64,000 bases of DNA from Acholoe squamosa. Its lineage: Eukaryota; Annelida; Polychaeta; Phyllodocida; Polynoidae. The stretch covers positions 15,345,501 to 15,409,500 of the forward strand of contig OX439041.1 in the NCBI GenBank assembly GCA_949317995.1, given 5' to 3'. Within the stretch, counting starts at the first letter, position 1; each line of letters begins with the position of its first letter. The translations under genes and the position numbers were made by a program. Shown piece after piece: positions 46,301-56,716 of this stretch. Under the pieces are notes generated by a model, which saw only the letters and a program-made list of their open reading frames with translations, made no database searches and was not told where the DNA came from.

Positions 46301-47557
46301 AAACTTCCCCTATCCCAAGAACTTTTCGGAGTTAGATTCGCAAGAATCGGGGTAGATATTATTAGTGGATTTAATACAACCGCTAATGATAATACCTGTA
46401 TGATGGTAGTGTGTGATTATTATACGAAATACACTAAAGTATTTCCACTACCGGACCACAAAGCAATTACTTGTGCCGAAGCTTTTGTAAAAGGTTGGGT
46501 ACTAAGCTTCGGTGTACCATTAATGTTACACAGTGACCAAGGCAGAGAGTTCAAATCAAATCTCTGGCAGGGTATGTGCGAATACTTGGCTATTTGCAAG
46601 ACTAGAACCAATCCGTATAGACCACAAAGCGACGGATTAGTGGAAAGGTTCAATAGAACCCTTATCCAAGTCCTAAAGTCACTCGTTAATGAACATATGG
46701 ATGACTGGGATGAGCAATGTCATTTTGTGACACATGCTTATAAAAGTACAGTACATTCAAGTACAAATTGTTCTCCGAACCTTTTAGTATTCGGAGAGGA
46801 TTTGATAATGCCTGCTGACCTAGTTTTTGGAGTCGTAGGAATGGACCCTGAACTACCTTGCCATGTAGTTTTTGTGGAATGTTTAAGAGACAGATTTAGA
46901 AAAGCATATGAGTCTGTCCGAATTGATTTGGAGAAAAGTGCCAAATGGCAGAAAGTAGGATACGATACCGGTCTAAAACATCGGAAATTCCAATCCGGAG
47001 ACAGAGTCCTTAGATTACATGAACCACTTAGACACATAAAATTAGCGTCTAATTGGGACGGTCCCTTTACTATAACACAAATTATCAGTGATTGTACCGT
47101 AATTATTAAATCTGACCTTGGTCGACTCTATAAGTCAAATGTGGCTAGATTAAGGAGATGGTCTGGGAGGGAGACCTCCACAGAAATGTATGGTGAAGGT
47201 TCCGAAAGGATCCTGAATCAGAATCGCATAATAGACCAGGTAAAGAACACTACAGTGAAGCGTGGTCAGGGTAGACCCAAAAAGTGTTCCGAATCAGTGA
47301 CACCCACGCCAACACCGATTAAGCGTGGGGGAGTTAAAAAAGTCTCGGCAGGTGAAGACAAAAAGAAGAGGAAAGGTGTTTCTAAGGCTAAGAAGCACCT
47401 AGAGAAAGCTCTTCAGACTGTCAGGTCCGATAAAGAACTATCCGAGAAGGGGAGATACGTTCGCCGCAGCCCCCGAATTGCCCAGAGGACTGCAGTGACC
47501 TATCCTGTATACACAACGAGTGTAATGTTTACATTTAGAGGAACGGATGACAACTGA
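43308..47557 (+). CDS. ORF3: pol (protease, RT, RNase H, integrase)
   Basis: The frame is open upstream of the ORF2 stop, so a -1 shift is the likely route of expression; the listed body counts about 1379 codons from 43418. Retropepsin has DTGA at about residue 96. RT has FCIDYRKLN near 425 and catalytic YLDD near 515. RNase H begins HFILDTDASND near 665. Integrase has an HHCC finger (GHRTSGHFG near 911, CPDCC near 948) and DDE residues in GVDIISGF (980), HSDQGRE (1038) and VERFNR (1075). The tail is Lys/Arg-rich (KKVSAGEDKKKRKG, YVRRSPRIAQR) without an evident chromodomain. All catalytic motifs are present and the frame is unbroken. Confidence 0.95.
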
Positions 47558-48012
47558 CCCTAAAGGCTTATTTGTCGCCCCCGCATGATGTACCAATGGG
47601 TAGTGGACGGATAATCCGGTGGATTTGCTTAAGCTTTCCATAATCTCCACTTAAATCCCCAGTCGAGTCATCGGGGTGAGCGATAATTACCTAAAAACAA
47701 TCAGTTTGTTGATGTACCGCCTGTAGCACGTGCGTTTCCGCATGACGTCACCGTGTCCAGTCTCGGCTGACCTCTCGTGACCTCGCGGACCGCGGGGAAA
47801 TGACGTCACGAAAGCTGGCCGGTCGCCATATTTGTTTTCGGTAACGTTCAAGACGGTCGAGCTCGCTCCCTTCTTGGATTTTACCGGCTAAGCAAACCCC
47901 CCGCTGCTCCTCCAGAGTCTGTCTCCTGGTAGACAGACTCCGTTTGTGCCGGCCCCGGCGCCGTAAAAGCCGGAAAAAGGAGTAGTTTACTCCCGTGGGC
48001 GATTCCCCAGTC
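47558..48012 (+). promoter_or_regulatory. G+C-rich leader before ORF4 with two CRE-like sites
   Basis: Non-coding 455 nt between pol and ORF4. It turns G+C- and CpG-rich after about 47720. It holds two full TGACGTCA palindromes, near 47742 and 47801, and GCCATATTTG near 47825. TGACGTCA is the CREB/ATF site. The composition and position suggest an internal promoter for ORF4, though a spliced or subgenomic leader would also fit. Confidence 0.5.
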
Positions 48013-50961
48013 ATGGCTGAGGAATCCGTAGCTGCAGCCAAGCTATCCGGTGACCCGGATAAGCTGACTCCGTCCGCAGAAGCTTTTCCGGAAGCTTTGT
48101 CGCCTGTTACACAGGAAGAGAGCGAGATGATGGACGTGGAGGAACCCACGGATCGCTCGTTCGAGGAGAAGCTGGCTTCATTCTCACTCAATGAGCCAGA
48201 GAAACTGCTATCTCCACTCCCAGCAGAGGGATCCGGAGCGACTGCGAGTGCTGAACGCGCAGCGACAGAGTCCGAAACTACCCAAGTTGACGGACAGAAG
48301 GATGAGTGGAAGCCAGCAGTGGCGGAGCCTTTTCCAGCTAGCTATGATGGTCGCTACCTGTATGTCCACCCGGAACTGCAGGCACAAGTGACCTACGCGG
48401 ACGGGACACCAGTCAGGATGGACCCGAAAGTCAGGATAGCTATCGAGGGCGTCATGGCTCCCGAACAGCTGACCAGGATGCCTCCCGAGTGGCTTCGAGA
48501 CTGGCCGTGGTTCCAACGGGGACTTATGGTGGACGCCGGTTTCCGTGAAACCGTGTACGCAGCGAACCGAGCCTTCGAGCTCGGAGCGTATCCGAAGCCT
48601 GACAAGTCCCTGTGGAACGTCAAGGCTACGAACATTAACTGGGTAGGCTGTGTCTGGGATACCGATGGCCAGACCTACCCACGCCCTAGTGCTATCCGGA
48701 CGCCGTGCCGGACCACTAAGGAATTCCGGGAGGCCGCTGCTAACTTCGAGCAGTGGGACGACGGTTACTACATAACCGAACAGGAATTGGTGGATGTCCA
48801 GAACAATTCACTAATCGGATTGGACCGAGCTGCAGCCCTTCGGACGGTTATTGTCCGCCGCATGACTGCCGAACAGGAGGCACAGGAAGAGGCTAAGAGG
48901 GCCGCGGAAGCACCCGCACCTCCTATCCCCGACCTGAAGCTTGCCACCAGAAGCTCCGCCAGTGCTACATCAGCTACCGGCAGCACTACTACTCCAGTAG
49001 AAGCCACGACCTCCAGCACATCCGGAACCCAGGAACCGGAGGAAGACTGGAAGGTCAGTAAGAACCGACGATCCGCTGCTCGGAAGCTCAAGAATCTCCC
49101 GGATTCTGCGAGAGCCGAGCCGAAACCCAGCACCTCAACCACTGGTAGTACTGCCATGGAGGTTGAGTCGTCTGACGAGGAGTCGGTGCACGAATCCTCG
49201 GTTGAGTATGATGAGAAGGCCACTCCATCAACTCAAACCGAGGCCGAACGTTGGGCTAACGCCAAATCCGGATTCAAAACCCGGATCCCGACGTGTTTCT
49301 CCGACTGTGCGTACGGAGTTAAGAAGGACGGCTCTACCCTCTATGCCTGTCCAGACTCAATCAATAAGAACGATGAGTCGGATGATGAAGATTGGATGCG
49401 CCTTTCGGACGAGGACCCCAATCCGAGCAAAGCCTATCGAAAGATGTGGCTTATGCTAAACCACACCGAAGGGTATTACACTTATACCCAGAGGAGGAAG
49501 CTGCGTTGGGCTTTAGAGAAGTGGTACGGTGACGATCAAAAGTCCTGTCCCTTCTCTATCTGCCAGGATGCGAGTGATGTCTCGATCCGGACCTGGAGTA
49601 CTCCAGCCCGGTTCCAAAGACATCTGGTAGAGGCCCACTTCCACCATCACCCGGTTTACATTTGTGATCCGAGTTATGGTAAGAAGGGCAAGAAGTGTAC
49701 TACGAAGGTGCAATACAACCGACGTAGTGATCTGGCTAGACACCAGAAGAAATGCCATGCAGAAGGTTTGGACGGGGCCCGGAAGCGCATCATGGAGCTT
49801 CATCAGGAACTCATGAAGGAGTTCGATAGCCTGAGCGAGGATGCTTGGTCTAAGATCCGACCAGGGGACCAAGTCCTCTGCGAAGTTCCGAAGACCAAGG
49901 ATTCGAAACTCCGAGCAAAGATAGTCCTGACTCCTGGAAAGGGTAAACTGGACATGCACGAGTCTCTCTGGCAGAAATGCGAGGAATCCGGAAAGGATGC
50001 AAAGAGAGCTCGTGAAAGGAGCAGGAGAGACCAGAACCGTGGCGGCAACGGTAATGGTCAGAGCACGACAAAACCGAAGGTCAGAGCAGAGGACCGTTCC
50101 AGGTCCCCTCTGACAAGGCACCCCGCAGAACAGGCTCAGGGCACTCCGGTGTTCAAGAAGCCTGAACCTGCCGGATACGCTGGAGCCGTATCTAAACCTG
50201 GGAAAGTGAGTTCTCGAAACTTTCCGTCCTTAAACCAGGGACCTGGACCTGAGAGCCAGACCTTGGTGGTAGGAAAGGATGGTCGTCTTATGCCAAAGAA
50301 GACCACCGCATCTGCTGCCGCCGGATCTGCATCCGCTCCAGCCGCCCCACCAGTTACCTTTACCCAGGAGCAGTTAAACATGTACCTGCAAATGGGACTG
50401 AAACAGAATGTACCACCTGCCTTCTGTGTACCAACGACAGGTGTGTCCGGGAGTCCTAAACCCGGAAGTGGTCCACAGGCCGCCTCGACTCCTCCCAAGG
50501 CTGTCGCGGCACCTGAGAAACCGAAGGACGCCATTACCATTAAAACTGGTAATGCGGAAGTTTGGTTTGAGAAGTCTCGCCAAGGGGAGGCAGATGTCCA
50601 GAAGGCCATCTACACCCATTGGGAGAAGACCGTTCGTGAGAAAGCGATCGAGTTTCATCAGGGTCTCCTAAACGAAACTCTGTTGTGTATGAAACAGGTG
50701 GGCGACGCTGAAAAGCAACGTCTCGAGACTCTCATCCGGGACGATGTAAAGGCCCAGGAGGAGGCTGCCTCAGCTGCTCAAGAAAAAGCAGCTATGGATG
50801 TACACGTGTTGGAAAAGCGTGTAAAGGAGGAGATCACTCGGAACACCAACCTGAACACTAAGTTCATGAGGGTGTTCGGAGTCGACTTGGACGAGTGGGA
50901 CGGCACTCCCGAGTCGGCTTTAGCCCTTCTGAAGAAGAAGCATGCTAAGAAATCCGTTTAA
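48013..50961 (+). CDS. ORF4: 982-codon accessory protein with two C2H2-like zinc fingers
   Basis: Starts at ATG 48013 (MAEESVAAAKLSGD); a GTG 18 nt upstream is in frame. It ends at TAA 50961. The N-terminal 110 residues are acidic and low-complexity. About residues 110-280 look folded (YDGRYLYVHPELQAQVTYAD, PEWLRDWPWFQRGL, NINWVGCVWDTDG). A Ser/Thr-rich linker follows. Residues about 511-582 hold CPFSIC...FQRHLVEAH and YICDPSYGKKGKKC...LARHQKKCH, two C2H2-like fingers. A basic Arg/Ser part follows (KRARERSRRDQNRG, DRSRSPL), and a helical C-terminus (about 870-960) ends LLKKKHAKKSV. No signal peptide, membrane span or fusion motif is visible, so it is not an envelope. Codon use is more G+C-rich than gag-pol. 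It could be a nuclear RNA- or DNA-binding factor. I recognise no family. Confidence 0.85.
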   Translation: MAEESVAAAKLSGDPDKLTPSAEAFPEALSPVTQEESEMMDVEEPTDRSFEEKLASFSLNEPEKLLSPLPAEGSGATASAERAATESETTQVDGQKDEWKPAVAEPFPASYDGRYLYVHPELQAQVTYADGTPVRMDPKVRIAIEGVMAPEQLTRMPPEWLRDWPWFQRGLMVDAGFRETVYAANRAFELGAYPKPDKSLWNVKATNINWVGCVWDTDGQTYPRPSAIRTPCRTTKEFREAAANFEQWDDGYYITEQELVDVQNNSLIGLDRAAALRTVIVRRMTAEQEAQEEAKRAAEAPAPPIPDLKLATRSSASATSATGSTTTPVEATTSSTSGTQEPEEDWKVSKNRRSAARKLKNLPDSARAEPKPSTSTTGSTAMEVESSDEESVHESSVEYDEKATPSTQTEAERWANAKSGFKTRIPTCFSDCAYGVKKDGSTLYACPDSINKNDESDDEDWMRLSDEDPNPSKAYRKMWLMLNHTEGYYTYTQRRKLRWALEKWYGDDQKSCPFSICQDASDVSIRTWSTPARFQRHLVEAHFHHHPVYICDPSYGKKGKKCTTKVQYNRRSDLARHQKKCHAEGLDGARKRIMELHQELMKEFDSLSEDAWSKIRPGDQVLCEVPKTKDSKLRAKIVLTPGKGKLDMHESLWQKCEESGKDAKRARERSRRDQNRGGNGNGQSTTKPKVRAEDRSRSPLTRHPAEQAQGTPVFKKPEPAGYAGAVSKPGKVSSRNFPSLNQGPGPESQTLVVGKDGRLMPKKTTASAAAGSASAPAAPPVTFTQEQLNMYLQMGLKQNVPPAFCVPTTGVSGSPKPGSGPQAASTPPKAVAAPEKPKDAITIKTGNAEVWFEKSRQGEADVQKAIYTHWEKTVREKAIEFHQGLLNETLLCMKQVGDAEKQRLETLIRDDVKAQEEAASAAQEKAAMDVHVLEKRVKEEITRNTNLNTKFMRVFGVDLDEWDGTPESALALLKKKHAKKSV

Positions 50962-52486
50962 AGCATGCTAGGGTTATTTCTTCCATAATTTTTTTTTTTT
51001 TTTTTTTTCCAACACCAAATGACCAGATATAGTCTTTGCGGAACCCTATAGGTCTGCGAATGCTTTTTCTAGTGCATGAACACCTATGCTATGTGTTCCG
51101 GGTTCCTTTGACCAGTCTATTATTCAGGTTGTATAACATTTATTACACCCTGAATAGCCTATTCGGATTTATAATTTCATCCATGAACAATCCGATAGTA
51201 GACTTGCTGCTGTGAGACGTATCCGGATGCCAGTTCCAGACTCCTGCTGTTACCCGTGCTAACCAATTACTAGGATGGACGATTTACCTCTACAACTCAT
51301 CTGTACTCCCGAATGGACTTATATCTCTACTACTATTACTTCCGGATAAACCTATATCGGACTATTATTTTACTTATGTCAACTAAACTTAAAAAGGATT
51401 ACGTTCTCTACACAGTTGACACATCCGGACTAATATTCTACAAATCTACACCATTCGGATATACTATAAACTTTAGCACTACTAGAGGATTGTGGGTAGC
51501 TGCCCCAAATCAACTACCGTGTTCACTCAATATAAGGAAACTATAAACTTTAGCACGTCCATCCCGTGGTTAGCTGACCACACCTACCTACTAGTACCCG
51601 GAGGATACAGCAGAAGACTCCAGCAGCATCTATAATCCCTGTATATTGTATATAATGTCATATTTCTATTTTTCTATAATATTATATGTATGTACATATC
51701 CACTAAATACATATTATAATACGGGTACATAGACATTTCCTGATACGGATCTCTAATCACTATTAGTATTTATATTATAAGATCCGTTAAACTTCACCAG
51801 ATAACACATATTATTGTCCTGCGAGACAAATTATATAATAAGTATAATGATCTGGTGCTATAAAGGTTATTAGGTACACGGTGATAATATATTATTATAT
51901 TCATTACCACACCGTGATGTTTTTTTTTTCTTTTTTTTCAAGTGTATGTTATAAATAATCCTATTCGTACTACTCACGGAATCCTTAACGGATTCGTATA
52001 ATATTAATATACGACATGTCATTAGATAGTGATGTTACTATAACAGTCTTCTTTAAGACTACATATTCAAATGTGGTGTCAATGACTACAAACACACATA
52101 CGGATGTTATTTTGTGATATGTTTTATTATCGACAGTTCCGTTACATATAGCTGTCATCATCACATGTATACGATTCATATTACTTGTCTTATTAATTAT
52201 ACCTGAAATATAATACAATATTATGTGGTATAATAATTATATAGACAGTTCCGTTTCACATAACTGTCTCTTCTTCAAGTAATTCGTATAATATTTCAAC
52301 ATCCTAATCGTTATATGTAACTAAATTTCACTATCGAATATATATATATGACATCTGGTTCACAATTTATTTAGTGTTAATGTTATACCTATGGTTGTAC
52401 CTCTATTACTAAAGGTTTAGACATGTAGAAATGTTATCCTAGTAATATTATATGTATAACACCCTCCTAAATGTCTGGGGGAGTGG
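50962..52486 (+). other. Young gypsy element: 1.5-kb AT-rich 3' non-coding region
   Basis: No ORF worth naming. Contains a poly-T tract (50990-51008), then blocks conserved with the old element: CTTTAGCACTACTAGAGG (51472), GTAGCTGCC, and TTTAGCACGTCC with TGGTTAGCTGACCA (about 51547-51582). It ends in the polypurine-like GGGGGAG (52477-52483). Confidence 0.7.
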
Positions 52487-52863
52487 TGTAGAGGTACACT
52501 TTACTAAACCATAGGAGTTGGGTACCGTCTGACGTGGCGGGTGAGTCGAGTCGTCGGACGTTCCTCAGGTTCCGGATAGGTGGCAGCACCGATCCGGGTC
52601 TGTGGGGACATCTGACGACGAACACCTGGGTCCGTATATAAAGCCCAGGGCTCAGCCGCTACGTCAGAGGCCCCTCTGGCCTCCACACTATGTAAACCAC
52701 TGTCTTTTAATATTAGCTGCCTCTTTGATATCATTCGGCAGCCGTGAGTGTGCATTAAGTAATAAACCTAACCGTTGGCATACACTTGGAATACTGTCTT
52801 ACTCTTTCTTTCCGAATCGTAAGACCCGAACCCCCCAGGTCCGTAAGGCCACAAACCCTTACA
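52487..52863 (+). repeat. 3' LTR of the young Ty3/gypsy element
   Basis: 377 bp, identical by eye to 40008-40384. It is followed by the second CATG target copy and then the remaining 3' part of the old element. Confidence 0.95.
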
Positions 52864-52867
52864 CATG

Positions 52868-53527
52868 CTTAATAATATACGGGTCCAGATGTACTATCAT
52901 TATATAATATTATAAAAACACTGAATGTGTTCACCTACTAGATCTTTAAAAACCTATATAGTTAATACACCAGAACATATTACACTTCATATTATTATTC
53001 GAATGTGTTACCTGGTGATAGAACGTTATATTGTAAATACAGTGGTACATAAAAATGTGTACATTTTTCTAAAATAACTTTGTCTATACTAATGTATAAG
53101 ACAATTGGGATAAATTTTTTCCCAAGTGTACTGTAATAACCTAATAACTCTATAATAGTTCTTATCAGAACTAAGGTTTAAAATGTATAAAGAAAGTTAT
53201 AATGTTACGGTTAGAGTCTTTTTCAAGACTAATAATGGATCATATGTTGATAATTTAATTACGAGGTTTCATATCTTGTTATACGTTCAGATACGTTACA
53301 TATATCTGACTAGGTACTTCCATATTGTACTTACCTTAATATTATCTATCTATCCGTAACTTTACTATTACTTTCGGATTCATATTGATGTGTAAACTTA
53401 AATACTTTCCTATGGTACAGATGTTTAACTATAATTTAACCTCTATTGTATTGATAGACATTTTGTATATGTTAATCCTATATAATATATTAATAGTTAT
53501 AACTCCTACCTATTGTCTGGGGAGTAG
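52868..53527 (+). other. Old gypsy element: 3' non-coding region (second part)
   Basis: AT-rich continuation of the region interrupted at 40007, leading to the old 3' LTR and its polypurine-like CTGGGGAG just before 53528. No ORF. Confidence 0.75.
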
Positions 53528-53874
53528 TGTAGAGGTATAATAATAACTGGTGCCCTCTGGCGTGGTGGGTGAGACCTGTTGCCTGGTGTTCCTGAGGTTC
53601 CGGGTAGGTGGCAGCACCTATCCGGGTCCGTGGGACACCTGGCGATGAGCCGGGAGCATCCATATAAAAGGCTCTGTGCTCACCTACCACGTCAGAGGCC
53701 ATGTAGGCCTCCATACATGTTATATGTAGCAACATGTTTCCCTATCCATAAAACTACATGGTAACCAGAAAGTGTAATAAATAAACTGTTGGCAAACACT
53801 CGGAATACTGTCTTCGTCTTTCCTTTCGAATCACGAGACCCGAATCTAACTGGTTAGAAACACAAACAATTAGA
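53528..53874 (+). repeat. 3' LTR of the old Ty3/gypsy element
   Basis: 347 bp, partner of 31208-31554. The last bases are TTAGA where the 5' copy has TTACA. Confidence 0.9.
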
Positions 53875-54007
53875 CTACTAAGGATATCCCACCCAATGAT
53901 GTCTCATTATGAAGGTAATCTGGTTTCCCCCCAACAAAAAAAAACAACAAACAAAACAAACAAAAAAACACCCTAGCCACAAGTACATTGTAGTTTCTAA
54001 GGATTAC

Positions 54008-54156
54008 CTGATATTTTTCTGTCAGTACCACTTCACCACTAGGCTTCACTGACATGCTTCCACACTTTTCTAATGGAGCCAGTGAAAAGGTGTGTTTCAA
54101 CAGTCTGTCATTGATACCAATCCTGTATGTAGCTAGACAATTCTTGAACGCCACAC
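54008..54156 (-). CDS. Receptor stalk exon
   Basis: 149-nt exon after TTTACCTTTATAG reading VAFKNCLATYRIGINDRLL then LEKCGSMSVKPSGEVVLTEK. The first two bases complete a Gly codon with the exon ending at 55140. It ends in phase 0 at GTAATC, joining 30639. Two cysteines. Confidence 0.75.
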
Positions 54157-55139
54157 CTATAAAGGTAAATAGGATTGTAACACAGGAGTAGCCCGTACAT
54201 CTAGTAAATCGTGATCTGCCTTGAAAGTATTGTTTAGGTGATCTGAGGAGCCCCTTAGCGGAGCCCCTAAGCATCAAAGTACACTGTAAACAATTTTGTC
54301 AAAATAATGGCAAAATCCTTGTCCTAAAGTTGCCAGAGGTCGGTCGTTATTTTCAGAGGTTCCTTTCTACCACCGTAATACCACTTAGGGCTCCCTTCAA
54401 TACAATTATGGTGACTCACTATTAAATTCAGTTTTACCAGAATCCCTGGTATCCCTTCCACTATATGTCACAGTGCTATAAGCCTCACCCTTACACATGC
54501 CCTGGACTGTCCTTAATGGTGTGCTGTACATTATAAATACCAGTAGTGCAGGCGGGGTCTAAATCTTTATGACAGTGTAAAATTAAATTTTCTCCTATTC
54601 AAAATGCCTACTTAGATAGTGAAAGGATTGCTACCTCTCATATTCCACTGTGACCTGAAATGTCTTTCTGGTAGGTTTAAGATGTAACTAGCTAACCATT
54701 ATTGACCACCATCATTGAACCCCATCAACAAAGGTTCAGTTGCTGCCTTGAAAAACAAAGGTAACCACATTATGGGTTCCAAGCCTGATGTCAGGAAAAT
54801 GGCTACTCTATTTTCCCATCAGAGAATGTGAATTTACCTGCTTACGTTCTTTAGTATAATTGGCTCAAATTGATCTAGGCCTAGAGGTTTCTTTCATATT
54901 TCCTTGCATGTGAAATCACATTGAACTATTCTAAACTTATTCGGGACCAGCCTCTTGCACCTCAAGCATGCAGCATTGACGATATTTGGGCCCTAATTCT
55001 ATAGGACTTTTCATCGGTAGAGAGGCATAAGGCAGTTAATCATCGTCAGGGTACAGCATTCTAAATTCGACACGTTTTCTTCAGGAAATTACTTCAGGGG
55101 ACACCCATAAGAAACCGGTTGATAAAAATGACACTTTAC
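54157..55139. other. Receptor intron, nothing seen
   Basis: No repeat or coding signal that I can support between two stalk exons. Confidence 0.5.
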
Positions 55140-55307
55140 CGTCTATGACTGCGGAGAAGGCGAATAGAGACTCTGCATAACACTCCATGATCATCATCAT
55201 CTTTTCTTTGTTGTTCTTGAATGACAGACTAGACGTGTTTATCTGCAGACACGACGCACCTTCCCCTAACCATAGGTTTCCTCGTGCCTTGGCTGTTGTG
55301 GGTTGTC
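55140..55307 (-). CDS. Receptor stalk exon
   Basis: 168-nt exon after ATCATAGTTTCAG reading NLWLGEGASCLQINTSSLSF, then KNNKEKMMMIMECYAESLFA and FSAVIDG. Only this frame is open of the three. The phase matches both neighbours. Confidence 0.75.
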
Positions 55308-56088
55308 CTGAAACTATGATGAATGTAAGGAACTAAAAGATGGGGTTTTAGGTGAATAAAATGAATTCAGTCTCAAGTTTTTTGAAACTTTGCAGACAAA
55401 TGGGAAAAAAACCCTACCCAACACTCCCAAAACATTGCAATTTGATAAATGACAAACAAGCAAATTAGAAATAGAATAAAAAAAAAAGGGGATAATAACA
55501 AATTAGTCCGTTCTGACTTTTGTAAAAATAATTTGTGTGCTCATGAGAATTGACTGAAGATGCAAACACTTAAGGCAAAACCTCGTTGTCCTTGACAATT
55601 TCACATAACTCTAGTTAGTTAGCTAGTTACCTTTATATAAGGTGAAAAGGCGTTTTGATAAGGTGCTCCTTTAATAGGGGTAGTTACCATGTTAGATATA
55701 ACAGGCAAGCAGTAATTGATTGATTCTTACTGAATCTCATTGATTTCACAATAGAATCCTTCTGTACAACTCACTTCGACAATAAGACTCCCCTACCAGT
55801 CTACTCCCAACAACATTCATGCATTTAAAGTGCCGTTTTACAACACTTCAATCAATAGGTAAACATGGGAAAATGGGACACGATTCCCTTGTTCCCACCT
55901 CAGGAAAGATGCCAACTTTTTCAACCTCTGTTATACAGGTATATGCCCAAGTTCTAGATATTCATTGTTATTTCTAGTAAACTATGTGACATGCAATTTG
56001 GGAGATAGAATAGGACAAATGGTAAATAGATGCATTGGGAAATATCTAAGAGAATTTTGACAATTTATTGATATTCCATTGGGCCTAC

Positions 56089-56137
56089 CTGTTTTTGTTG
56101 AAACTTCATCAGGGACAGGGCTTTCATTTATTTTCTC
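56089..56137 (-). CDS. Receptor stalk micro-exon
   Basis: 49-nt exon after TTTTAAATTTCAG reading EKINESPVPDEVSTKT and ending in phase 1 at GTAGGC. Polar and proline-containing, a probable flexible stalk. Confidence 0.65.
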
Positions 56138-56403
56138 CTGAAATTTAAAATAACAGAAATGAAAGTGATTCTTTGGCTGAGAGTACATGGATCAGATCAA
56201 TCAATCAACGACTTCTGCATGATATATCATGAATGCAGGTCTTGATTTAGTGCATGACAAGGACTCCCAAGATTCCGAAATTCCCTTTTAGAAGGGCCTC
56301 AAATAAATGCAGGTCCTTTGTTACCAGAAGCTGTAGGCTGTATAAGCGCAGGTGTGCAATCATGAAATTAGCAAATAGACGTATTCTGAATGCCTATACT
56401 TAC

Positions 56404-56500
56404 GGTTTTATCCAGGGGAGGTATAGTACTGGCCTCTGTTTCTGTCTCAAATATAGTTGAGATATTGAATTGTTCTTCAGACTTTTGGGCATGAGTAATG
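56404..56500 (-). CDS. Receptor stalk exon, 5' border uncertain
   Basis: Ends at a GTAAGT donor after ISTIFETETEASTIPPLDKT in phase 0, matching 56137. The acceptor is either at 56500 (ATCTGTTTAG, the better site) or 56474 (GTCTGAAG). Only the second gives the phase expected from the LRR exon ending at 58363. Confidence 0.5.
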
Positions 56501-56649
56501 CTAAACAGATGTAGCACCATGAATACCACCATGCAACCCATGGTCGAAATGAATTATTCTAAAGGGGTTCTTCTAAAGAAGACTCGTTCCTCTACATGTC
56601 CCCTGGAACAGATGATTCCAGCACCTGGACTAAAGTCCCCAAGATGCAG

Positions 56650-56650
<1 letters not shown>

Positions 56651-56714
<64 letters not shown>
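56651..56714. repeat. (TA)n microsatellite
   Basis: About 31 TA repeats in the intron between the LRR exon and the stalk exons. Confidence 0.95.

Positions 56715-56716
<2 letters not shown>

Larger units (their letters stand above)
40008..52863 (+). mobile_element. Young, near-intact Ty3/gypsy retrotransposon with four ORFs, 12.86 kb
   Basis: Identical LTRs of 377 bp, a 4-bp target duplication CATG (40004-40007 and 52864-52867), a primer-binding site, a polypurine-like GGGGGAG just before the 3' LTR, and four long ORFs. Order: ORF1 (coiled coil, Gly/Asn-rich), ORF2 (capsid and CCHC knuckle), ORF3 (protease, RT, RNase H, integrase), ORF4 (zinc-finger protein). Protease-RT-RNase H-integrase is the Ty3/gypsy order. 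The length is well above the usual 5-8 kb, because of ORF4, its leader and a 1.5-kb 3' non-coding region. It is inserted in the 3' non-coding part of an older relative, in the same orientation. Identical LTRs mean very recent insertion. Confidence 0.95.
31208..53874 (+). mobile_element. Old Ty3/gypsy LTR retrotransposon, split by a younger relative
   Basis: 5' LTR 31208-31554, decayed coding region 31580-39330, 3' non-coding part 39331-40007 continuing at 52868-53527, and 3' LTR 53528-53874. Removing the inner insertion leaves about 9.8 kb. Flanks CTGC and CTAC could be a 4-bp target duplication with one change. Relative to the young copy it has lost the zinc-knuckle end of gag, most of the N-terminal half of ORF4 and part of the ORF4 C-terminus. 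It also carries many stops and frame shifts. It lies antisense inside a receptor intron. It is not able to move by itself. Confidence 0.9.

Noticed and set aside
47720-47900. Host CpG-island promoter unrelated to the retroelement
   Set aside because: The segment lies between pol and ORF4 inside intact LTR boundaries, so it belongs to the element; a past capture from the host cannot be excluded.
47995-50961. Envelope glycoprotein downstream of pol
   Set aside because: The product has no signal peptide, transmembrane segment, furin-like site or fusion peptide, and contains zinc-finger and Arg/Ser-rich regions instead.
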